Under the pieces are notes generated by a model. It did not search any database, was not told where the DNA came from, and saw nothing but the letters and a program-made list of their open reading frames with translations. The translations under genes were made by a program, and so were the position numbers. A stretch of 64,000 bases of DNA. Source: Drosophila miranda (Eukaryota; Arthropoda; Insecta; Diptera; Drosophilidae). Positions within the stretch are counted from its first letter, which is position 1, and each line of letters opens with the position of its first letter. The stretch lies in assembly GCF_003369915.1 (NCBI RefSeq), contig NC_046673.1, positions 13,872,001 through 13,936,000 on the forward strand, read 5' to 3'. This document shows positions 11,040 to 19,825 of the stretch, in pieces.

Positions 11040-11220
11040 CTATCTAGCTAATAATATTCGACGGAATATCAAAACTGAGGAATATGTATAATAGAACTTG
11101 AGTTCGTCAGTATATTTACGGTATATTTTTAAAATTGGACGGTATATTTTGGTATATTTCTGAGGGTCGCACGGTATATTTTATCGCTAAGTCCTCGTTT
11201 CCGGCTTCTGCCTCTTTCCG
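11040..11220 (+). promoter_or_regulatory. RpL30 promoter: Motif-6/Motif-1 block and TCT initiator
   Basis: GGTATATTT-type Motif-6 repeats occur four times between about 11110 and 11180, and GAGGGTCGCAC near 11162-11172 resembles Motif 1 (GGTCACAC). CCTCTTTCC at 11211-11219 fits the TCT initiator used by ribosomal protein genes, with +1 at about 11214. A related block, inverted, is present in each BTB array unit. Confidence 0.6.
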
Positions 11221-11345
11221 TCTTCTGCCTCCTTCTTTTCACACTGTCAGCCGACGAAGGTAGGTTTGCCCTAAAATGCGTGCTCGTTTGAAAATATCTA
11301 AAAATTAATTTTTCCTCAGTCGCTACTTTGATTTAAATATTCAAA

Positions 11346-12205
11346 ATGGTTGCCCCAAAGAAACAGGTAAAAATGACAAATAGTGAGCATGATCTCGTAC
11401 ATGTGTGCTAATCGCTGCATTTATGTTTATAGAAAAAGGCGCTGGAGAGCACCAATGCGCGTCTGGCGCTGGTGATGAAGTCTGGCAAATACTGCCTGGG
11501 CTACAAGCAGACGCTGAAGACTCTGCGTCAAGGCAAGGCCAAGCTGGTTCTCATTGCCAGCAACACGCCCGCCCTGAGGTGAGAATGCTACCGAGAAGTA
11601 GATTTCCATTGCACCCAAGTATGTATGAACAGCAACGCGTTGCTGTTGTTGGAACCATATGGAGTCTTGCTTAATGCTGACTGAGAAATATGATTCCAAT
11701 CAAAAAGAAATTGATGGAAACTATGGAGTAGTATATATCATCTCAACCAGCGCAAGCGGCAGGGCAGAGGCAGGGCGACTGTTTTTGTTGGATCTGCCTT
11801 GCCTGCCCCTCCACGTGGTTTCCACTAACGACACGCACATGTTGCGGCTTGGGGTAAGACTGAACATGTATTTTATTAAATGTGTACATACACACGCACT
11901 GTGATGATTCTGTAATTCCGACTGCCCTGACGAATCTTTTTATTACTAGAGACTCTTTCTGATTGTATTGACCCTCGGATTGGGGTGCTAGAGTTGTGTA
12001 TTGCTTACTAATATATTATGGTTTGTGCCTTTGCAGGAAATCCGAGATTGAGTACTACGCCATGTTGGCCAAGACTGAGGTCCAGCACTACAGCGGCACT
12101 AACATTGAGCTGGGCACTGCTTGCGGTAAATACTTCCGCGTGTGCACCTTGTCCATTACCGATCCTGGAGATTCGGACATCATTCGTTCATTGCCCGACA
12201 ACTAA
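11346..12205 (+). CDS. RpL30: Ribosomal protein L30 (eL30)
   Basis: Exons 11346-11366, 11433-11578 and 12037-12205 give 111 aa, the usual eL30 length. Donors are GTAAAA and GTGAGA; acceptors are TTATAG and TTGCAG. The protein reads [27 protein letters not shown], then the conserved [22 protein letters not shown] and [11 protein letters not shown] blocks. It is a large-subunit component at the intersubunit face, with a kink-turn-binding L7Ae fold. Intron 2 (458 bases) is long for this gene-dense stretch and may host a small RNA. A polyadenylation signal lies at 12238. No internal stops or frame breaks, so this is the functional gene, not a retrocopy. Confidence 0.97.
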
Positions 12206-12686
12206 AATGGCTTGAAATTCTGTGCTTTTTTTTATACAATAAATTCTTGTAATGAGTTGAAGAAGAAATATTCTGTGTTTTGGCAGGGAGGTTCTGAAGC
12301 AGTGCCACGGGTCTGGGACACCCACACCCCCTGTGCACTGCTTGCATAATTCAATGAATGTGTGTGTTGGTGTGGGTACCACACGGATGGGTTCTAGCAA
12401 ATGGTTGTGACGTCACACAGTCTTGCTGTATATATAATATATACATATGTATGGCATAAAAATAAACAATAAAAGGTATCTTCTGCATTTTTCATTGCAC
12501 TGTTTAAAAAGTCAACGCGATTTTCCATGTGTTGTCGATACATGCAGACGATATATCATTGACATCTCTAATTGTCTATTTTTGTTTGATTTGTCCTGAA
12601 TAATTCGAGTTTCAATGAAGAAATACCACAAGTGGCGATAAACGCATCGCAAGTAGAGTCCGTGGACAATTCTCCGACACTCACTC
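12206..12686. other. Intergenic between RpL30 and zinc-finger gene
   Basis: About 480 bases. Holds the RpL30 3' end and an AT-rich spacer. No gene or clear core promoter element is seen. Confidence 0.5.
12238..12243 (+). terminator. RpL30 polyadenylation signal
   Basis: AATAAA 33 bases after the RpL30 stop codon, preceded by a T-rich run. Confidence 0.75.
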
Positions 12687-13718
12687 ATGGCATGGTTTGG
12701 AAGCAATAATCAAGTTGTTGCGCCCGGGGACCAGGAAATGGCCCTTGCAGGTGTTCTGGTCCCTGGTCCAGGAGCCGCCGCCACAGCGCGTCCAAGGAAG
12801 CGCAAACATTCTGCCGGCGAGCCGCCTGCCAATGAAAATGCTATGGATGTAGATGGAACCGAAATGAGCTACTTTCTGGGTCGCCATGCGGGCTACCCCG
12901 ACGAGCTGAACGTCCTCATCAAGCCGATGCGCTGCGAGCTGTGCAAGGCGACGATGACATCGTGCAAGAGCGCCGAGGACCACTACTACTCCAGGGGGCA
13001 CGATCGCCAAGTCGCCGCATGGATCACCAAGACCTACCCGGAGCGTGGCTTTCAAATGACACCCGGTCGGATTGGCACGACGGCCTACCACTGCAAAGTC
13101 TGCGACCTGTCCTTGAGCTCTGCGTCCCACGCCCGTCAGCACTATGGGGGCCGCAAGCACAAATTGGTAGAGTCGAAGTTCTCGCGGACCTCGGGAGCTA
13201 GCTATTGCGACACCTCCGGGGATTGGTTGCACGTGCACACACCCGAAGCGAAGCTCAAGGACTTGTCCTTCCTGGCCGACGCAACGCGCTCAGAGCTGCC
13301 CGAGGATTGCCCCCAGTCTGAGGCTCTAACACTCAATCACGCAAATCGTCCGGCGATAGTCGAAGAGCACGCTGAGGCTAGCAGCAAAGTGGAGTGTAGT
13401 CTGTGCCAAATTAAGGTAACATCTTCGGGGCAAATGGAAATGCACGTCAAGGGAGTGAAGCACCAGAAGAATCTACGCAAAGTGAGTATGGAGCCGGACA
13501 TAGAGATGGACTCAGTCCCGTCCGAAGGATCGATTGCGGCCAGTCTTGGTGAGGAGTTGTCGGCTGCGGATCAATCCATGTACCGCACACCGACCGGCGG
13601 CTACTACTGCGAGCTCTGCAAGAAGCTCATGAACCATGCGACCACCTTGCAACAGCATCTGTGTGGCAAGAAGCACTTGAAGACAGTACGTCAGCATGCT
13701 GAACAGTCTAGTCAATAA
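12687..13718 (+). CDS. Intronless four-finger U1/matrin-type C2H2 zinc-finger protein
   Basis: A single open frame of 343 aa starts at the ATG at 12687. Four fingers of the widely spaced U1/ZMAT type are visible: C83-C86-H99-H105, C136-C139-H152-H158, C237-C240-H253-H259 and C308-C311-H324-H330. Each ends in an H-x5-H pattern (GRKHK, GVKHQ, GKKHLK) typical of double-stranded-RNA-binding fingers such as those of ZMAT3 and JAZ. A basic PRKRKH stretch at 36-41 is a likely nuclear signal. The absence of introns, unlike most neighbours, would fit an old retrocopy, but the frame is intact. The specific Drosophila gene name is not recognised. A nuclear RNA-binding role is inferred from finger type only. 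Confidence 0.85.
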   Translation: MAWFGSNNQVVAPGDQEMALAGVLVPGPGAAATARPRKRKHSAGEPPANENAMDVDGTEMSYFLGRHAGYPDELNVLIKPMRCELCKATMTSCKSAEDHYYSRGHDRQVAAWITKTYPERGFQMTPGRIGTTAYHCKVCDLSLSSASHARQHYGGRKHKLVESKFSRTSGASYCDTSGDWLHVHTPEAKLKDLSFLADATRSELPEDCPQSEALTLNHANRPAIVEEHAEASSKVECSLCQIKVTSSGQMEMHVKGVKHQKNLRKVSMEPDIEMDSVPSEGSIAASLGEELSAADQSMYRTPTGGYYCELCKKLMNHATTLQQHLCGKKHLKTVRQHAEQSSQ

Positions 13719-14705
13719 TTTAACGATCTCATTATTTAAGCAACATTTTGTATGGCAATACCATCTTCGAATACTTAGATGGAAAAGATTGGTCCGTCTC
13801 CCATTGCCCATTAAGTTACCTTTATTTTGTCTGCATTAGACTGCATTCCCAGTGTGTATTGCTATACACAGTATTACAGCATGTAAAACAGCATTTAGTT
13901 TAGCGAAAACATTTCTTTTTTTTTATCATCTAGGGTGTAACCCCAAAGTGGAAGGGATACGATACCGACAAAACACTCAATAAATCTTGTAAAAATTGTT
14001 ATTATGCTGTAAAGTTCGTGTTTTATCCCAGGATGAGATTTGGCTGAAAATTTCCAGCCCCTGAAGGCTTTATCTTTAAAGGAAACTAGATGAAAGTAGA
14101 CGGCCCAAAACTTATGTAGGCCTATCGAATTTAGAAGTCTAATGCACAAGTTTTCACGACTATCATTCCTATAACCCAAACTTCCCCCAAGCGCTGAGAA
14201 TATATTCATATTCATATCACAACATCGAAGTGGAGAACATGCTCGTTTAGATGCAGATACATTTTAATTTATGGATAAGTGGTGCAAACAATTTTATGAA
14301 TAAATGCAAAATTATTTTACGCTTTTGCTTGTTTCACAATATACACTCTTATAGCACTTTTATTATTGTTTTAAAATATTACAAAACGAAATTTTTTGTT
14401 TTTCATTTTTTGGTTAAATTCAAGATTTTGTATGTGGGGGCACCACACATACAGGATAGTTCCTTTCTTTAGAGTAAAATGCACACTTTTTGACCTTATT
14501 TGATACTAGAGAAAACTAAAATTAATGCATATATACATACATATGTGTATATGTATATGTATGATGGCATTATATACAACGACTAACACGAGCGGAAGCG
14601 GCAACATTACATTCTCACTGTTTCACAGCATTTCGGATTAGATCAGATGTTGGAAACGTTTAGCCCCCCGTTCTCAGATACGATACGGATTGAGTTGGTC
14701 CATGC
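13719..14705. other. Intergenic, 3' ends of zinc-finger gene and Nipsnap
   Basis: Convergent 3' flanks. AT-rich, with no coding region that I can support. Confidence 0.5.
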
Positions 14706-16574
14706 TTATTGTGTGGGCGAGAACTCAGTGGGAGCGAGGACGCGGCAATGCATATCTCGAATCAACGGCACAGTGTAGGCTACACACTCGTCCCAGCCAG
14801 GGGAACGCCATGCGGCCTCTCTGGTCTCCTTGCGGTCCTGCAGCGAGCTGTAGCCTGTGCAATTAATAAAATTGGGAATCGTTCTTCATCTGTTCCAAGG
14901 AATACATATATGTACTATATAGTTTTACATACACCAGATGTGATGGACATTGTAAAGTCGGCCGATCTGCGAGAAGAACCCAGCAAAGGCTTCGTTGTTG
15001 TGCTTGCGATAGTTGATGGCACGAGCCCAGTTGTTTCCCCATTCAATCATGGTGCCAGGCGTCAGTCGATATGATCTGCAATTTATGTATAGGATATAGG
15101 GTAATTTATCGTTTCATATATGATTTTGAATGGATTTTGTACCGCATTTCGTAGATGTTCTTGCCGGAACGGCTGGCAATCTGCGGCCAGTAGCTGAAGG
15201 CCAACAGATATTGAAGGTGGCGAGAGCGCAGAAATTTGGAACGCTCCTGCATTAGACTCAGGTACTCTGGATCGTTCCACAGATCCTCTTTGGCCTGATC
15301 GATTTTCTCGAAGCCACCCGTGTATTTCCATAAATGCAAGCACTGATCCATGTCGCCCACCTGCACGCTCCATGACGCCACCAAATTGCAAGACAGATTT
15401 GCCTTTTTATCGTTCATCAAAGACACGGTTGTTTTGCTAAAAGGAAATGGAAGTATTCAAGACAGTTTGTGAGACAATTCGTAAAGGTCACCAACCAACC
15501 AGAAACGTTTTTGAGAACCAAAAGGTTTGATAATGAATATAAGTATTTTTTGTGGAGGAACGGGGAAACCTTTGGATTAGCCCAATGAAACGTACTTGCT
15601 ACTGGGTCAATTGTTAAAAATTGTTAGCTGGAATATGCCACTCCACTCACTAGTTATTAAGATAGGCGCTCATCGAGTCGGGTCGTACATTATGTGTATG
15701 CAATGCATATATGATTTCCTTGTCGCTCAGCATGCGGCTGTGCGACTCTTTGGTTGGTTCGATTTTCCGCACAAGTAACTTTGAGAACCATGAATCTGAT
15801 TCCCTGCAGTTGGCAGTGGTCGAAATCCATCTAAAAGTACAAAATTGACAATATTAATCCGATTAGCAAGCCCAAAACTCAATCAGAAAGATAACTTTGA
15901 TAATTTTATTGGTAAGAAATGAATGACTAGGGTTCACCAGCAGATATTATAAAAGAAAAAGTCTTTTTATTCCCAATCTTATCTTTCATATATTCCGATA
16001 TTCATGAAAGAATAGGGATGGCTTCAGTAAAGATTGTATTTTAATTAGATTCACAAGATATTTTTTTTGTAGAATAGATATGGCATTCAAATGATCTGTG
16101 AGTAATACATATTATATATTATATTTCCTTCCGCTCTTCTGGAAGACATTTCCCATGAGCGGAATTATACCTTAGATATAAAATAGGCCGATACAAATTA
16201 ATTATTTTTATACTATAAAGAAAACTTTGGAATGTATGCATATGTATGCATATTTATCACTTGGGCGGACATCATTAAGGGTGTCCGCCCACGAGAGTTT
16301 TTCCTTTACGCGTCTGTATGCATACATATGTATGTCTGGCTATTTTACTCCTTAGAGTACTAAGAAATGAGTGCTATTTGATATTCTACTTTTAAATAAA
16401 TATTAATGCACCTTTCGACGAATGTACGAGCATGCATACATATTTATGTACATATGTACATACATATACAGCTGCGTATGTTTGGACGTGCTATTTATTA
16501 TTTCATATTTCTTACCTGACAGCGGACAGGCCATTGTTATTGCCGACACTCAGAATGTTACGTAGCTTCAACAT
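14706..16574 (-). CDS. Nipsnap: Nipsnap, mitochondrial NIPSNAP-family protein
   Basis: Five exons, 16574-16516, 15830-15651, 15436-15143, 15075-14933 and 14854-14706, total 825 bases (274 aa). All donors are GT, and every junction keeps frame. The N-terminus ([20 protein letters not shown]) is an amphipathic, Arg/Leu-rich mitochondrial presequence. NIPSNAP signatures follow: [68 protein letters not shown] and [10 protein letters not shown]. These form two ferredoxin-like dimeric barrels. Family members are mitochondrial matrix proteins that mark damaged mitochondria for mitophagy in mammals. In D. melanogaster it neighbours Tob as far as I recall, which supports orthology. The first intron is 685 bases; the other three are 67-214 bases. 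Confidence 0.95.
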
Positions 16575-16838
16575 TTTCGATTTGGTTTGACCGAATTATG
16601 CAGCGATGCAAGCGTTGATTGAGATATGAAAGCTGTGGGAAATCAGTTGCATATTATTTGTGCTGCTGTTATCATTAATATGTGTTTTTTTTGCGCACTG
16701 CCTCCCCTGCCGCGTCGTGTGTACTTTAGTCAAGGTGAAGTCAGAGTCAGACCGAGCTAACAAGTGCGACAGTAATTGCCTTTTCGCATCGATAATATAG
16801 ATGGGGTGTCGTGTTGCGAGTTATCCTCCTGTCCGTTT
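16575..16838 (-). promoter_or_regulatory. Nipsnap upstream region up to array boundary
   Basis: Single-copy sequence between the Nipsnap start codon and the first array unit. It contains a CATCGATAATA DRE-like box at 16788-16798. The array begins at 16839. Confidence 0.45.
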
Positions 16839-17084
16839 CCCCGTGTGTCCGGTGGAATTTATCTGTGCTCTGTGTCGTATTGACGGATTATTTCCATAGT
16901 TAATGTGATTGCAATTTGAGCTTTATCGAGTCCTACAAGGTCGAAGGGAGGCAGCGCAGGGGATATCTGTTGCACATTAGAAACCCACTTGTTGTATTGT
17001 TGCGGTATTTTTCGTAAATCAAACTACTATCTAGGAACAAACGTTAACTTTAAAAGAAAATAAAAAAATTGTGGGCCTATAAAT

Positions 17085-17225
17085 TATTATTTCTGACCCT
17101 CAAAAATATACCGAAATATACCGTCTCATTTTCAAAATATACCGTAAATGTACTGATAAATTATATACCACCATATTCCTCGATTTTGATATTCAGTTGA
17201 ATATTATTAGCTAGCTGGAACTTTT
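17085..17225 (-). promoter_or_regulatory. Inverted Motif-6 (GGTATATTT) block in array unit
   Basis: On the minus strand CGGTATATTT-type motifs occur three times, flanked by a CTAGCTAATAATATTC stretch and GAGGGTCAG. The order and spacing match the RpL30 promoter block at 11040-11180, so the two are related sequences. The same block recurs near 20075, 23062, 26048 and 43130. Confidence 0.6.
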
Positions 17226-18101
17226 AGATCTAAGCACATAATTTTATCCGATTAATGAGTCGATTTCCTAGATGACTGGCTTATTTTAAGTACTTCCTTC
17301 AATTTGATTGATTATAAAATAAAGTTTAAGCAAAAAGGTCAACAAAAATTTTCACTAAATTAATGTTTTTACATGGTAACTACACAGTAAGTACACATTT
17401 GCTACATGCTAACTACATATTTCTTAATTATCAACAGAGACACCTGACGAGGAAGTGTGCACGGTTGTTGGAAAAATACTGGAAGAGATTAGAATGTATT
17501 AGTATATTCAAAATCCTATACAAAATATACCGATATATATGTATATATATGTATATACATTATCCAAATATGCTGTAAATAGGTCATTAAATTTATGTAA
17601 TATTCCATTATATATGATATATGATTTTTCATCAGATTTTCAGAAATGTAACGTAAAATTTTTTTCAGATTTGTCAGTATATATTTTACATTGTGTATAT
17701 ATATACATTTATATATATATTGTATATTGTAGATCGTGTAGATTGTATTATATTATGTAATAATAAAATAAAGTATAAAGATGTAATGCAAAATTAATTT
17801 GCGCTGAAAAAATGGTTTTTTCCTGGAGAATGCTACAATGCCAGTTGCCCTGGGACTTGGCCAAGAGACTTTCTTTTCGCACTTTCACTGACAAAAAAAA
17901 AACAAGTTCCTTTCTTGGAAATTGAACAAGACAAATTTAATATTTATTTTATTGGTTATACGAATTTAATCAAATAGAAGAAATTAATGAATGCAAGTAC
18001 AAATAAAAATAATCCATTCATAGGAAAAAGAAAAGGAACAAGTCTTCAGACTCTCACTCAGTCATCGCTACTGTTAAACAGTTTCCAAGTCGATCGATCG
18101 T

Positions 18102-19316
18102 CTAGGGAATGGTGTTATTTAGAACGGCCTTGAGCAGCAAATAACTTAAAACATCTTTGCGGCCACTCTCTGGATCGACGATCCGAATGAAGCGAACAGG
18201 CATGCGGGTGAAGTGGATTTCCTGCTGTGTGGGAGTAGATAATTCTATATTTCCCACGCCATCCCAGTGGATCATGTCGCAAGAGACCTCCACGGTGCAG
18301 TTGGGCGTGTCATTGGTCTTTAGAATAACTTCGATAGAGATGATATTGATTATGCACCAGAAGCTCAGCTTAATAACGATCTCATTTTGGTTGACAAAAA
18401 AACCTTTACCTAAATGGAAGGCCACATCCACTCCTGGAGACACATGGGCACGATAGGGCAATATCGACGTGATTATCGGTTTCTCGATGGCGTCGAGTAT
18501 TTTTACGGACTCGACGATCCCAGAGGGACGCACCACACGCACCAGGTCTTCGACACTAATGAGAGAGAGACGTACAAGCGAGAGCACCGATTTGATGTCC
18601 ACGCCCTGATTGTGGCGACTCCATTTGAGTACCGATTGAAAGACATTGATTTCGTGTTCAATCAATGTGTCCCGTCGCAGCACTTCTTCCAGTGATTCCT
18701 TGGACAGCATTTGGAAGGACTGGTGTTTCAGAACTTGGGGTGCATTTTTGTCCATGAACTTAAGGCATTTCATGGTCAGCTCTGCAAGATTGAATTTGCG
18801 AGCTGTATCCAGGATCATGCACGTGTTGCTGATGGACAGATTATTCTGCAGATGTTTGGCTAGGGCCAATACGACTTCTGGCAAGATATACAGATTTGCC
18901 AAACCAAGCACTTTGGAGGTTGCATCCACGTCCACGGATACAGCAAGAGTGCCCGAGTAAAGATAGCGTAGGATTACCTTGAATGCCTCCAGCGGCACGT
19001 CCAGACGCACCTCCATCGGCTTCTTCAGCGGTTCCTCCATCGACTCCTCCAGCGGCTCCTCCAGCGACACCTCCAGCGGCTCCTCCAGTGGCTCCTCTTG
19101 GGGCTCCTCCTGCGGCACGTCTGGTTCATTTGACTCGGTCATGTCTCCGTAGAGCAGGGCGCGGAAGTACAGGCTGCGGTTTGCTAGTATCATACGGTGC
19201 GCCGGCAGGCGCTGATCCTCCACAATGAACCACATATCCGAGAAGAGCTCGTCCATGCAGAGACTGCCTACATCCTTCAAGACTCCTTCGCGGAAGGTGT
19301 CCTCCAACGTTTTCAT
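18102..19316 (-). CDS. BTBD9-derived BTB/BACK/discoidin-like protein, copy 1
   Basis: 404 aa from the ATG at 19316. The frame is open upstream to a TTG at 19427 with no ATG, so 19316 is the best start unless an upstream exon is spliced in. BTB core: residues 23-63 (FSDMWFIVEDQRLPAHRMIL, RALLYGDM) and 107-150 (VPLEAFKVILRYLYSG). BACK domain: about 160-260 (SKESLEEVLRRD, FQSVLKWSRHN). First F5/8C discoidin-like domain: about 285-400 (VEVSCDMIHWDG, RFIRIVDP). BTBD9 proteins have two discoidin domains and are about 700 aa, so this form is C-terminally shortened. BTBD9 is a cullin-3 substrate adaptor linked to sleep and iron handling; the role of this derivative is unknown. Residues 68-106 are an acidic Glu-Glu-Pro-Leu repeat inserted in the BTB fold. 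Copy-specific: ARKFNLAELT and KGFFVNQN. Confidence 0.88.
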   Translation of the reverse strand: MKTLEDTFREGVLKDVGSLCMDELFSDMWFIVEDQRLPAHRMILANRSLYFRALLYGDMTESNEPDVPQEEPQEEPLEEPLEVSLEEPLEESMEEPLKKPMEVRLDVPLEAFKVILRYLYSGTLAVSVDVDATSKVLGLANLYILPEVVLALAKHLQNNLSISNTCMILDTARKFNLAELTMKCLKFMDKNAPQVLKHQSFQMLSKESLEEVLRRDTLIEHEINVFQSVLKWSRHNQGVDIKSVLSLVRLSLISVEDLVRVVRPSGIVESVKILDAIEKPIITSILPYRAHVSPGVDVAFHLGKGFFVNQNEIVIKLSFWCIINIISIEVILKTNDTPNCTVEVSCDMIHWDGVGNIELSTPTQQEIHFTRMPVRFIRIVDPESGRKDVLSYLLLKAVLNNTIP

Positions 19317-19704
19317 GGAGCTGCGGCGTCTCTTAGCGGCGGACGAAGCGGAGGACGAAGAGGTTTCTGGACTGATCTGTTTGGACTGGTAGGTGTTTTT
19401 CTTTAGATTTGTAATCCGTATATTCAATAGACTTACTTTTTTTTCGTTTTCTTCAGCAGCTAATTTTTTAAGTGCAATTTCTTGTCACACGCTTTAAAGA
19501 GAAGTTGGCTGCAAAAAAAAATATCGATTGATTTGATGAATATATTGCGATATTGCGTCCATGCGATATGTGCATTTTAATTAATTTTTTTTTCTTTGAA
19601 CCCCCTACTACTCTGTAATAAATTGCGTACTAATTGTCGCTGTTTCTATTTGAATTCTTCCGACTATTTACTGCTTCTATGTAATTTAATGTGGTACATA
19701 CATA

Positions 19705-19712
19705 TATCGATA
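19705..19712 (-). promoter_or_regulatory. DRE (TATCGATA) upstream of BTB copy 1
   Basis: A perfect palindromic TATCGATA lies about 390 bases upstream of the copy 1 ATG. Equivalent sites for the other copies are at 22692-22699, 25678-25685, 42769-42776 and 45827-45834, so each unit carries its own likely promoter. Confidence 0.55.
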
Positions 19713-19825
19713 AGACATTCTCCATCCAAAAACCCCATCCCTATTTACATATGAGTTGTACTTGGTAAGCGATGCAAAAAGTACACTATTTTCAGATTAA
19801 ATGCACAAATGCACAAATGCACAAT

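Larger units (their letters stand above)
16839..19825 (-). repeat. Array unit 1
   Basis: Contains, left to right, the inverted Motif-6 block (about 17085-17225), AT-rich 3' flank with minus-strand AATAAA near 17946, BTB copy 1, and an upstream region with a TATCGATA box at 19705-19712. Its left edge abuts single-copy Nipsnap upstream DNA. Confidence 0.9.

Noticed and set aside
12681-13238. 185-codon minus-strand frame over the zinc-finger gene
   Set aside because: Shadow of the plus-strand gene, whose four zinc fingers are unambiguous.
18983-19228. Plus-strand Pro/Ala-rich frame (MPPAARPDAPP...) in every BTB unit
   Set aside because: It is the antisense of the Glu-Glu-Pro-Leu minisatellite; the minus strand carries recognisable BTB, BACK and discoidin domains through the same bases.
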